A stretch of 19,463 nt of DNA from CAZHGD01 sp964531735 (GTDB lineage Bacteria > Armatimonadota > UBA10988), in assembly GCA_964531735.1 (NCBI GenBank), contig CAZHGD010000138.1, positions 1-19,463 on the forward strand, given 5' to 3'. The notes under the pieces are model-generated. The model saw only the letters and a program-made list of their open reading frames with translations, was not told the DNA's origin and did not search any database. The stretch's first letter is position 1. Each line of letters begins with the position of its first letter. The translations under genes were made by a program, and so were the position numbers. Positions 7,885 to 15,245 of the stretch are shown here, in pieces.

Positions 7885-7903
7885 TTGTTGCGAGATTGTT
7901 GCG
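7885..7903. promoter_or_regulatory. Tandem 8-bp direct repeat with 11-bp period
   Basis: TTGTTGCG occurs at 7885-7892 and again at 7896-7903, separated by AGA. The repeat period is 11 bp, close to one helical turn, so two protein monomers could bind the same DNA face. It lies in the 143-bp region between the divergent pseudopilin and LamG-protein genes, which suggests shared control. The binding protein is unknown. Confidence 0.35.
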
Positions 7904-7959
7904 CGGGGAAGGTCTCCGGCCGGACCCGACGAACCGAGCCGCACACGGGAGCCACTGCC

Positions 7960-10900
7960 ATGGGCGCTCTGCTGACCTTGCTCGCCGCCACCGCCACGCT
8001 GGCCCTGCCGCCGGAACCGGGGCTGCTGTTCCGGGCCTCGTTTGACGGCACCGTACAGGCCGACAGCCTCGCCGGCGCCGGCGGGCCAACCGGCCTCACC
8101 GGGCCTGGGCGGCCCCAGTTCGGGGCTGGCCGGTTCGGCCAGGGGCTGCTTTGCGGGCCCGGCCTCGACCTGGTCCACTATCGCACCGCCGGCCACCTCC
8201 TGCCGCGCTCGGGCACCGTCAGCCTGTGGGTCAAACCGCTCAACTGGACCCCTGATGACGGCAACTTCCACAGTTTCTTCGAGAGCGGCACGCTCGACGG
8301 CGGCACCGGCTGGCTGATTCTGTACAAGTACTACCAAAGCTCCTGGCTGCTCTTCCGCTACGCCGACGAGCGCGGCCAGGTCGGCATGCCCACCGGTACG
8401 CTGAAGTGGCAAGCAGGGATCTGGCACCACCTGGCCGCCACTTGGTCGCCGGAGGCGCAACGGCTGTGGGTCGACGGCGAACTGGTGGCCGAAGCGCCCA
8501 CGCCGCGCGTGGCCGAGACCCTCGGCGAGACCTTCACGGTGGGCGACAACGGTTGGCACCTGCCGCACGCCGGCGCCCAGACGCTGCTCGATGAGGTCCG
8601 CGTCTACGGCCAGCCACTATCGGCCGAGCAGATCCGCCGGCTGGCCGGCCGTGGCAGCCTGACCGTCCGTCGTGACGCCATCGAGGACCGCTGGCACTTG
8701 CGCCTGGCGCTGCCCGCTGACATGGGCGTCCAGTCTGTTCGCTGTGAGGTGCAGCCGGCCGCCGGCGGCGCGCCCGTGCGGGTCGTCGAAGGGAAGATCG
8801 AGGCCGGTGTCGCCACCGCCTCGTGGCCGGTCGGCGATCTGGCCCCAGGCGCCTACCAGGTCGTGGCGCGAGTGCTGGCGGCCGACGGCGCGGTGCTGCT
8901 GGAGGAGCGCCAACCGGCGCGCCGGCTGGCGCAGGAACGCCTGACGCTGGCCAACGAACACCTGCGGCTGGTGTTCGACGGCAGTAGTGGCGGCGTCTTG
9001 GCCCTCGACGCGCCGCGGCTCAAACTGTCGTGCCGGGCGCCCGAGGCACCCGGTCCGCTCCTGGCGATGAACGCCGTTCGGTTCGTGGACCACGTGCGGT
9101 TCTACCAGCCGAAGGACGTCGCACACTGGCTGGCCGACGAGGTCGCCCTGCAGCGCATCGAGGTCGCTCGCGTCGCCGGCGGCCAACGCCTCACCGCGGA
9201 GTACCTGCTGGGCCAGGTGGTCAAGGCCACGGCTAGCGTCGACCTGCCCGACGGCGCCGCGACCGCCACTTTCCGGCTCGCCATCGACAACCAGCGGCCG
9301 TTGCGGCCGTCGGAGGCCTGGCGCCTGCCCAGTGTGGAGTACCCGCGGCTGACGGCGCTGCGCGTCGGCGACGCGCCCGAGGCCACCCGGTTGGCCAGCG
9401 GCCACATCCAGGGCTGGGTCCAGACCAACCCGGGCCACAGCCTGCCGCCCGAGCGGACCTTGCAGTACCCCGGCACGGCCTGCGTGCCGTGGCAGGACTT
9501 GTCCGGCGCCAACGGCGGCCTGGCGCTGCTGCCGCTGACCGACGGCAACGGGCAGCTCGAAGTGCTCGCCGGCGCCGAGAACAAGCTCACCTGGCTCGGC
9601 ACGCGCTGGTGGGCGCTGATGGAGCCCGGCGACCGCTGGCAGACACCGCCGGTGGAGCTGATGGTCCACGCCGGCGCCTGGCACGCCGCGGCCGACCGCT
9701 TCCGCCAGTGGGCACTGCAGGCCACACCGCCGCGACGGCAACCGGACTGGCTGGCCGACTGTGACGGCTGGCTCGGCCTCGGCGGACCCGAGTACCGGTT
9801 CGCCGACCTGCCCAAGGTCCTCGAAGCCGCGCGCTACTACGGTTTCGACTACCTGCAGCTCTGGGCGCAGATGATCCTCGGCGGTACCTACTACTCCTGG
9901 TTCTACCCGAACCCGGATCTGGGCACGGTAGCCGAGCTGAAGCAGGGACTGGCCGAGGTCCACCGCCAAGGCGGCCGCGTCGGCTTCTACAGCAACGTCA
10001 TCACCTTCGACGGGGCCGTCGACCAGAACCCGGCGCTGCGCGAGCGGCTCGCCAAGGCCGGCGTCAAGGACCATCCGCCGCTGCCGCGGTTCTATGACGA
10101 CCTGCCCACGCACATCTTCGCCGGCCCGGGCGGCGCCTTTGGCCGCGGTGGCGCCGCCGGGCACAGCCATTCGGGCTATCCCGACGGCTACTGGGCGATG
10201 TGCCCCGGCTCGCCGTGGTGGCGCGACTACCTGGCCGGTTGGATCCGCCGCTGGCATGACGAGTACGGCGCCGATGTCTGGTATCTGGACAGCTTCCCGA
10301 TCCACGGCTACGGTCTCGGCCCCGCGTCGTATGCGCTCCATCTCGACCACCCGCGGCCGCTTGGAGAGCTGCAAATCGGCCTGCTGAAGCACCTCCGCCG
10401 TGGCTTTGACGGGCCGCTGCTCTACGAGGGTGTGGCCTGCGCGGCGTTCATGCCCTACACCAACTGGTGCCTCGGCACCGAGCTGTCGTTCGGCTCCGGG
10501 CCGGGCTCGCGGCCGGAGATCTTCGCCTATAGCTTCGGCGACGTCTATCCGGTCTTCTCGGGCAGTTGCAACACCTGGGCCGGCATCGGGCGCATCTTCG
10601 CGGATCTGGCACCGGCCCGACCGGAGGACGCGCTGAACTACGTCTTCGTCCTCGGCGAACGCATCGACACCCTCGGGCTCTACCCGCTGCGCCGCGACAG
10701 CCAGTACGGTGCGCACGTCAAGCGGCTGGTGGCCCTGCGCAGCAAGGTTCGCGACCTGCTCAACGGCGGCCGCCGGTACGACCAGTTGGGCCTATCGGGC
10801 ATGCCGGACAAGGTGGTCGCGCGCGTGCTCACCCGTGCTGAGCCCGCCGGCGCGGTGGTGGCCCTCTGGGACCGCCGCCCTGCGCGCCAACCGTGGACCT

Positions 10901-11064
10901 TGCGCGTCGACACCGGGCAACTGCCCTGGCCGGCTGGCCTGACCAGCGTGCGCCTGCTGAAGCTCGACGGCTCCGAGCAGCCGCTGACGCCGCGGCGCGA
11001 CGGTTCGGCCGTGACGGTGACGATTGACCCGAGTGAGGTGGCCGCGGTGCGGTTCCAGCGGTGA
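7960..11064 (+). CDS. Large secreted LamG-domain protein with mutarotase-like sandwich and alpha-galactosidase-like barrel
   Basis: A 1034-residue exported protein. Residues 1-15 are a signal peptide (MGALLTLLAATATLA). Residues 21-229 form a LamG/concanavalin-like domain: GLLFRASFDG at its start, SGTVSLWVKP, WHHLAATW, RLWVDGELV, and LLDEVRVYGQPLSAEQI at its end. Residues about 230-590 are beta-rich, and NEHLRLVFDG...GVLALD looks like the start of a galactose-mutarotase-like sandwich. From about 600 (CDGWLGLGG, YYGFDYLQLWAQ, GRVGFYSNV) to about 930 there is a TIM-barrel pattern. ADVWYLDSF puts Asp777 at a strand end, a plausible nucleophile as in alpha-galactosidase-type (GH36/GH27/DUF6259-like) proteins. 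A small C-terminal beta domain follows. ATG 7960 is chosen for GGGAG 8 nt upstream and the signal peptide. Glycosidase activity is inferred from fold-like patterns, not proven. Divergent from the pseudopilin operon. Confidence 0.8.
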   Translation: MGALLTLLAATATLALPPEPGLLFRASFDGTVQADSLAGAGGPTGLTGPGRPQFGAGRFGQGLLCGPGLDLVHYRTAGHLLPRSGTVSLWVKPLNWTPDDGNFHSFFESGTLDGGTGWLILYKYYQSSWLLFRYADERGQVGMPTGTLKWQAGIWHHLAATWSPEAQRLWVDGELVAEAPTPRVAETLGETFTVGDNGWHLPHAGAQTLLDEVRVYGQPLSAEQIRRLAGRGSLTVRRDAIEDRWHLRLALPADMGVQSVRCEVQPAAGGAPVRVVEGKIEAGVATASWPVGDLAPGAYQVVARVLAADGAVLLEERQPARRLAQERLTLANEHLRLVFDGSSGGVLALDAPRLKLSCRAPEAPGPLLAMNAVRFVDHVRFYQPKDVAHWLADEVALQRIEVARVAGGQRLTAEYLLGQVVKATASVDLPDGAATATFRLAIDNQRPLRPSEAWRLPSVEYPRLTALRVGDAPEATRLASGHIQGWVQTNPGHSLPPERTLQYPGTACVPWQDLSGANGGLALLPLTDGNGQLEVLAGAENKLTWLGTRWWALMEPGDRWQTPPVELMVHAGAWHAAADRFRQWALQATPPRRQPDWLADCDGWLGLGGPEYRFADLPKVLEAARYYGFDYLQLWAQMILGGTYYSWFYPNPDLGTVAELKQGLAEVHRQGGRVGFYSNVITFDGAVDQNPALRERLAKAGVKDHPPLPRFYDDLPTHIFAGPGGAFGRGGAAGHSHSGYPDGYWAMCPGSPWWRDYLAGWIRRWHDEYGADVWYLDSFPIHGYGLGPASYALHLDHPRPLGELQIGLLKHLRRGFDGPLLYEGVACAAFMPYTNWCLGTELSFGSGPGSRPEIFAYSFGDVYPVFSGSCNTWAGIGRIFADLAPARPEDALNYVFVLGERIDTLGLYPLRRDSQYGAHVKRLVALRSKVRDLLNGGRRYDQLGLSGMPDKVVARVLTRAEPAGAVVALWDRRPARQPWTLRVDTGQLPWPAGLTSVRLLKLDGSEQPLTPRRDGSAVTVTIDPSEVAAVRFQR

Positions 11065-11071
11065 GGGGCAG

Positions 11072-11144
11072 TGCGCCAGGAAGGATTCGAACCTTCGACC
11101 CTCGGATTAAAAGTCCGCTGCTCTGCCGACTGAGCTACTGGCGC
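11072..11144 (-). tRNA. tRNA-Lys (anticodon UUU)
   Basis: The 73-nt minus-strand sequence folds as a complete cloverleaf. The acceptor is GCGCCAG/CTGGCGC with discriminator A73; the D stem is GCTC/GAGC; the anticodon loop is CTTTTAA (UUU, Lys); the variable loop has 5 nt; and the T arm is GAAGG-TTCGAAT-CCTTC. The anticodon stem has a G27-A43 mismatch at its outer pair. CCA is not encoded and must be added after transcription. It has its own strong promoter, and its 3' end is only 7 bp from the stop codon of the convergent glycosidase gene. Confidence 0.97.
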
Positions 11145-11155
11145 GGGGTAGCGGC

Positions 11156-11185
11156 AGTATAGCACCGCCTGCCGACAAGGGTCAA
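11156..11185 (-). promoter_or_regulatory. Promoter of tRNA-Lys
   Basis: TTGACC (11185-11180), an 18-bp spacer ending in TGC, then TATACT (11161-11156), so it combines a good -35 with an extended -10. The start expected near 11149 lies about 5 nt before the mature tRNA 5' end. It is among the promoters here closest to the sigma70 consensus, as expected for a stable RNA gene. Confidence 0.8.
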
Positions 11186-11319
11186 CGCGGCACGCGGCCG
11201 GTCATGGCGCCAGGCGCCGGCGCGATGGCCGGGCGGCGACGCGACCGGCGCACCGCCCCCAGGTGCCACATTCGGGTCACGCGCACCGGCGCTGCGGGGC
11301 CGAACCGGGTGGCTGAGCG

Positions 11320-11328
11320 TGGTACAAT
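11320..11328 (+). promoter_or_regulatory. Extended -10 promoter of the J-domain gene
   Basis: TGGTACAAT (TG-n-TACAAT) lies 23 bp before the ATG at 11352. No good -35 hexamer is seen at the usual distance. The leader would be about 17 nt with only a weak GGGGT ribosome binding site. The 207-bp gap upstream otherwise holds the tRNA promoter and an imperfect GC-rich inverted repeat (11198-11205/11225-11232). Confidence 0.5.
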
Positions 11329-11351
11329 ACGGCGGTCGGGGTCCAGCCGCA

Positions 11352-12236
11352 ATGACGTCGTTCCGATCGGAGCAGAGCCGGGTCATCGGCGTCGGTCGCC
11401 GCGCGCTGTGGGGCGTCATTCTGGCGTGTTTCGGCTTCCTGGGCGGCTTCGTGGCGGGCTATCTGGGCGCCCTCGTGGCTTGGCACGGTCAGCCCATGCC
11501 GCCCGACACGCCGCTGCGCATCGGCCTGCTCGGCGCGTTGGCCGGCTGCCTGGTCGGCTCGGCCGGCGGCTCGGTCGCCGGGCACGTCCATGACCTGCGC
11601 ACCTCGCGGCGCATCACGCTCGCCTGGTCCTCGGCCATCGAGCGGGCCGAGACCACCTTGTTGGCCTTCGCGGTCGAGACCGCGTTCGCCATGTGCAACT
11701 ACTCTGGTTCGCTGACGCACGGCCAGGTCGGCCGCATCCGCGACATGCTCACCGAGCGCTTCGAGATCGGGCCGGGCGCCCTCGACGCCATCGAGGCGCG
11801 GCTCCGCTCGGACGGCCGCACCACGCTGTCGGCCAGGTTCCTGGGCGAACGACTGGCCACGATGAACGACCCACGGCGGTTCCTGCGGTTCCTCTACGAG
11901 ATCGCGGTGGCCGACGGCGCCGTCGACGAGCGCGAGGAGCACTTCATCGAGCTGCTCTGCACCGCCGCGCACGTCCACCCCGACCTGCACGCCGAGGTGC
12001 GCCGCGACTACATCGACGACCTGACGCGCTACTGGCAGGCGCTGGAGCTGCCACTCGGCGCCTCGCTGGACGATGTGCGCGCAGCCTACCGGCGGCTGGC
12101 GCGCGACTACCACCCGGACCGCGTGCATCACTTGCCGCGCGGCTATCGCGAGTACGCCGAGGAACGGATGCGCGAGCTGAACGCCGCCTATGCCGCGCTG
12201 ACCGAAAACGGTTCGCGCCAGGCCCAACCACGCTGA
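11352..12236 (+). CDS. Membrane-anchored TerB-like/J-domain co-chaperone (DjlA-like)
   Basis: A 294-residue protein. Two hydrophobic, Gly-rich segments lie at about 18-44 and 56-78. A TerB-like helical domain follows (about 95-215, with YEIAVADGAVDEREEHFIELL-type acidic pattern at 182-202). The C-terminal J domain spans 226-284 with an intact HPD at 254-256 and the helix III pattern ERMRELNAAYAAL. This order matches DjlA: membrane anchor, TerB-like domain, C-terminal J domain. The J domain should stimulate the ATPase of a DnaK partner at the inner membrane. An upstream ATG at 11319 is in frame, but it lies within the -10 region at 11320-11328, so ATG 11352 is used. It is convergent with the aminotransferase gene. 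Domain calls are firm; the client proteins are unknown. Confidence 0.85.
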   Translation: MTSFRSEQSRVIGVGRRALWGVILACFGFLGGFVAGYLGALVAWHGQPMPPDTPLRIGLLGALAGCLVGSAGGSVAGHVHDLRTSRRITLAWSSAIERAETTLLAFAVETAFAMCNYSGSLTHGQVGRIRDMLTERFEIGPGALDAIEARLRSDGRTTLSARFLGERLATMNDPRRFLRFLYEIAVADGAVDEREEHFIELLCTAAHVHPDLHAEVRRDYIDDLTRYWQALELPLGASLDDVRAAYRRLARDYHPDRVHHLPRGYREYAEERMRELNAAYAALTENGSRQAQPR

Positions 12237-12274
12237 GCCGGCCGGGAGCGCTGGACACGCTCGCCGACCGGCTC
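12235..12274. terminator. Compound stem-loop at a convergent gene junction, probable terminator
   Basis: The outer arms GAGCCGG (12235-12241) and CCGGCTC (12268-12274) enclose a second stem GAGCG (12246-12250)/CGCTC (12258-12262) with a 7-nt loop. It overlaps the stop of the J-domain gene and ends 16 bp before the aminotransferase stop, so it could serve both strands. There is no T-run. Confidence 0.5.
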
Positions 12275-12290
12275 GTTGGCGGTTGGCTGC

Positions 12291-13475
12291 CTAGCGCACG
12301 CGGCTGAGGAAGCGCGCGGTACGCGTCAGGGCCTCGCGGATGTTCTCGAGGCTGGTGGCATAGGTCGCGCGGAAGTGGCCTTCACCGCACTCGCCGAAGG
12401 CGTTGCCCGGCACCACGGCCACGTTCTCCTCCTCCAGCAGGCGCTGGCAGAAGGTCTCCGAATCCAGGCCGGTGGACCGGATGGACGGGAACGTGTAGAA
12501 CGCGCCGCGCGGCATGAAGCACTCCAGACCGAGCTCGGCAAAGCCGTTGGCCATCACGCGCCGGCGCTGGTCGTACGAGGCCACCATGCGCTCGACCGCG
12601 CGCTCACCGTGCTCGAGCGCCTCGATGGCCGCTTCCTGAGCGGTGATCGGCGCGCACATCATGGTGTACTGGTGGACCTTGACCATGGCCGCCAGGATGT
12701 CGGCCGGGGCGCAGGCGTAGCCGATGCGCCAGCCGGTCATGGCATAGGCCTTGCTGAACCCGTTGAGCAGGATCGTCCGCTCGCGGGCGCCGGGCAGCGA
12801 CGCCAGGCAGGTGTGCGTGGTGCCGTCGTAGAGCAGGCGGTCGTAGATCTCGTCGCTGATGACCAGCAGGTCATGGGCGGCGGCCAGATCGACGATGTCG
12901 CAGAGCGTCTGCCGGTCGATCACCGCGCCCGTCGGATTGCTCGGCGAGCCGATCAGGATGGCGCGCGTGCGTGGCCCGATGGCGGCCTCGATGGCCTCGG
13001 GGCGCGGCACGAACTCATCCTCGAACCGCGTCACCACCGGCTTGGGGCAACCGTGGGCCAGCGTGACCGTCGGGCCGTAGCTGACGAAGCACGGCTCCGG
13101 GATGATCACCTCGTCACCGGCTTCGAGGATGGCGCGGCAGGCCAGGTCGAGGCCCTCGCTGACGCCGACGGTGACCACGACCTCGGTCTGCGGCACGTAG
13201 CGCACGCCGTAGCGTCGGTCGAGGTGCCGCACGATGGCCTGGCGCAGTTCGAGCAAGCCGTGGTTCGAGGTGTAGTTGGTGCGACCCAACTCCAGCGCGC
13301 TGACGCAGCGACTGGAGATGGTCCAGGGCGTCGCGAAGTCGGGCTCGCCGACGCCGAGCGAGATCACGCCTTCGGTGGCGGCCACCAGGTCGAAGAAGCG
13401 CCGAATGCCCGACGGTGGCAAATCCTCCACCAGCCGCGAGACGCGGCGGGTGCGCTGTTCTGTGGGGTGACTCAT
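12291..13475 (-). CDS. PLP-dependent class I/II aminotransferase
   Basis: A 394-residue fold-type I aminotransferase of the aspartate/aromatic/alanine group. Motifs include LGVGEPDFATP (40-50), SPSNPTG (177-183, PLP ring contact), SDEIYD (207-212), and GFSKAYAMTGWRIGY (239-253). Lys242 is the Schiff-base lysine and Arg250 the phosphate ligand. HFRATYATS near 367-375 carries the arginine that binds the substrate carboxylate. It is cytoplasmic and should move an amino group between an amino acid and a 2-oxo acid; the exact substrate is not decided. Its ATG overlaps the TGA of the Lrp-type gene (ATGA) and it has only a weak ribosome binding site, so translation is probably coupled to that gene. 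Length is normal for the family. Confidence 0.93.
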   Translation of the reverse strand: MSHPTEQRTRRVSRLVEDLPPSGIRRFFDLVAATEGVISLGVGEPDFATPWTISSRCVSALELGRTNYTSNHGLLELRQAIVRHLDRRYGVRYVPQTEVVVTVGVSEGLDLACRAILEAGDEVIIPEPCFVSYGPTVTLAHGCPKPVVTRFEDEFVPRPEAIEAAIGPRTRAILIGSPSNPTGAVIDRQTLCDIVDLAAAHDLLVISDEIYDRLLYDGTTHTCLASLPGARERTILLNGFSKAYAMTGWRIGYACAPADILAAMVKVHQYTMMCAPITAQEAAIEALEHGERAVERMVASYDQRRRVMANGFAELGLECFMPRGAFYTFPSIRSTGLDSETFCQRLLEEENVAVVPGNAFGECGEGHFRATYATSLENIREALTRTARFLSRVR

Positions 13476-13966
13476 GGCGCCACCGCCAGTCGGTAGTCCT
13501 CGCTGGCGGCCATCATGAGCTGCCCGTCGTGCTTGTACTTGCGCAGCACGAAGCTGGTGGCGGTGCTCTCGATGCCCTTCATCGGCGCCAGCTTCTCGGC
13601 CACGAACAGGGCCACCTCGCGGAAGTCGCGCCCCTCGATGACGACCAGCAGGTCCTGGCGGCCGGAGATCAGGTAGAGCGAGTGGACCTCGTCGAACAGG
13701 GCCACCCGGCGCGCGATGGCGTCGAAACCGAAGTCGGGCTCGGGCTTGACCCGCACGTCGACGAACGCGTAGAGGTGGGGCCCACCGACCTTGTCCCAGT
13801 CGATGATGGCCCGAGCAGCCTTGATGACCCCGTCAGCGTTGAGAGCCTGCAGTTCGGCAGCCACCTCGGCGGCAGCCAGCCCCAGCCGGGCAGCGATGTC
13901 GGCTGCCTCGACGCCGGGTTCGTTGTGCACGATTTCCAGGATCTCGATCCGCTGTTCCTTGGTCAT
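13472..13966 (-). CDS. Lrp/AsnC-family transcriptional regulator
   Basis: A 164-residue DNA-binding protein. An N-terminal winged helix-turn-helix spans about 1-50 (RIEILEIVHNEPGVEAADIA, then AAAEVAAELQALNADGVI). A C-terminal RAM ligand-binding/oligomerisation domain (about 65-145) contains the typical SGRQDLLVVIEG turn (101-112). Proteins of this family usually form octamers that wrap DNA and respond to amino acids. ATG 13966 has GAGG 9 nt upstream. The frame is open upstream, but that part would cover the promoter. It is transcribed with the aminotransferase, so a role in amino-acid metabolism is likely. Autoregulation through the palindrome at 14083-14093 is possible but unproven. Confidence 0.9.
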   Translation of the reverse strand: MTKEQRIEILEIVHNEPGVEAADIAARLGLAAAEVAAELQALNADGVIKAARAIIDWDKVGGPHLYAFVDVRVKPEPDFGFDAIARRVALFDEVHSLYLISGRQDLLVVIEGRDFREVALFVAEKLAPMKGIESTATSFVLRKYKHDGQLMMAASEDYRLAVAP

Positions 13967-14058
13967 TGCAAAAGGCCTCGTGTACGGGGGTGTGACCCGC
14001 CGGCGGCCGGCTCGCGGTTGGGCTTGGCCAGCCGTCGGATGGCGGGTTCGGTAGCGGC

Positions 14059-14087
14059 ATTCTAGGCCGCCGCGGGGCAACGGTCAA
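14059..14087 (-). promoter_or_regulatory. Promoter of the Lrp/aminotransferase operon
   Basis: TTGACC (14087-14082), spacer 17 bp, TAGAAT (14064-14059). The expected start near 14052 gives a leader of about 86 nt before the ATG at 13966. Its -35 is back-to-back with that of the divergent GGDEF gene. Confidence 0.75.
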
Positions 14088-14093
14088 GTTGAC
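14083..14093. promoter_or_regulatory. Palindrome shared by two divergent -35 elements
   Basis: GTCAA-G-TTGAC is a perfect inverted repeat. One arm is most of the -35 of the minus-strand Lrp promoter and the other most of the -35 of the plus-strand GGDEF promoter. Polymerase could not occupy both at once, and a dimeric regulator binding here would block both. Confidence 0.6.
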
Positions 14094-14117
14094 GCTCACT
14101 GTCGCCGATGCTACACT
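14089..14117 (+). promoter_or_regulatory. Promoter of the GGDEF gene
   Basis: TTGACG (14089-14094), spacer 17 bp ending in TGC, TACACT (14112-14117); that is a good -35 plus an extended -10. The start expected near 14124 leaves about 32 nt before the ATG at 14156, which has GAGGT 5 nt upstream. Confidence 0.78.
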
Positions 14118-14155
14118 CGCGCCGGCTGGCCGGCGGCCGGCCGCTGAGGTGCAGC

Positions 14156-15181
14156 ATGGTGGACGAGGCGAACAGCGACTTCGAGCTCACCTTGCAGACC
14201 CTCAACTATGCCACGCGCATGTTGGCCTCGGAGTTGGACCACGGGCGCCTGCGCGACCATGCCCTCGACACGTTGGCCGATTTCGGTCGCAGCAGCCATA
14301 TCGCCCTGCTACACGTCAACGACGAGGCCCAGACCGTCGAGGTGGACGGCCGCCTGTCCTCAGGGACCTGGTCCAACCCCGACCATTGCCTGTCGTACGT
14401 CGACAACCCGCTGGCCGACGTCATCGCCTCGCGGCAGATGAGCGCGCACCCGCTCAGCGCCGAGGAGACCGTGCCCTGGCCCGCCGGGCCGGGCGAGGCC
14501 GTGGCCGGTCGGGAGTGCTTTTGCGTGCCGCTGATCGGCCGCCACCGCCACACCATGGCCGTGGCCACGCTGGAGCGCGACGCAGCCGATCCGCTCAGCG
14601 AACTCGACCGCCAGGTGTTGACCGTGGTGGCGACGCTGATCGCCGCGGCGATGGACAACGCCCGCCTGTTCCATTTGGCGACTGTCGATGGCCTGACCGG
14701 TCTCTACGTGCGCCGCTTCTTCGAGATCCGTCTGTCGGAGGAGCTGGCGCGGCTGCGGCGGTTCGGCGGCACCGTGGGCCTGTTGATCACCGACATCGAC
14801 CATTTCAAGGCGTTCAACGACACCTACGGCCACCAGACGGGCGATCTGGTCCTGCGGCAGCTCGCCGACCTGGCCAAGCTGACGGTGCGACAAGGCATTG
14901 ACGTGCCGTGCCGCTACGGTGGCGAGGAGTACGTCTTCATCCTGCCCGAGACCGATCTGGCCGGTGCGGTGGGTCTCGCCGAGCGGCTCCGCCGGGCGGT
15001 GGCCGAGCACACTTTCGGCTCGGCGGACCGGCCGCTGCAGGTGACCATCAGCGGCGGCGTGACCAGTGTGGCGCGCGACGACTCCGTTGATGAGCCGGAA
15101 CTCGTGCGCCGGGCCGACGAGGCGCTCTACCACGCCAAGGAGAGCGGGCGCAACCGGGTCATGGTCTGGTCGGCGGAGTGA
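14156..15181 (+). CDS. GAF-like sensor with GGDEF diguanylate cyclase domain
   Basis: A 341-residue soluble protein. Residues about 10-172 resemble a GAF sensor domain (ALLHVNDEAQTVEV; CFCVPLIGRHRHTMAVATLE at 121-140). Residues about 175-341 are a GGDEF domain: VDGLTGLYVRRFFE (177-190), ITDIDHFKAFNDTYGHQTGD (211-230), active-site RYGGEEYVFILPETD (253-267), and an end in ADEALYHAKESGRN. GGDEF enzymes make cyclic di-GMP from two GTP. Two deviations are seen: the signature is GGEEY instead of GG(D/E)EF, and the upstream inhibitory site RxxD reads QGID (247-250). It may therefore be active without product inhibition. It is probably co-transcribed with the downstream GT-C gene (64-bp gap), which points to control of surface polysaccharide. 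Confidence 0.9.
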   Translation: MVDEANSDFELTLQTLNYATRMLASELDHGRLRDHALDTLADFGRSSHIALLHVNDEAQTVEVDGRLSSGTWSNPDHCLSYVDNPLADVIASRQMSAHPLSAEETVPWPAGPGEAVAGRECFCVPLIGRHRHTMAVATLERDAADPLSELDRQVLTVVATLIAAAMDNARLFHLATVDGLTGLYVRRFFEIRLSEELARLRRFGGTVGLLITDIDHFKAFNDTYGHQTGDLVLRQLADLAKLTVRQGIDVPCRYGGEEYVFILPETDLAGAVGLAERLRRAVAEHTFGSADRPLQVTISGGVTSVARDDSVDEPELVRRADEALYHAKESGRNRVMVWSAE

Positions 15182-15245
15182 CCCGGCCGGCGCTCCGCAC
15201 AACGCCGACCCGCCTCAGGTGTCGGAACCTACCGAGGAGGCTGTC

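Noticed and set aside
8617..10716. Long minus-strand open frame opposite the LamG-protein gene
   Set aside because: Low-complexity Arg/Gln/Val/Gly sequence without motifs. The opposite strand has signal peptide, LamG and barrel patterns.
12276..13496. Plus-strand frame opposite the aminotransferase
   Set aside because: All PLP aminotransferase motifs are on the other strand; this is an antisense shadow.
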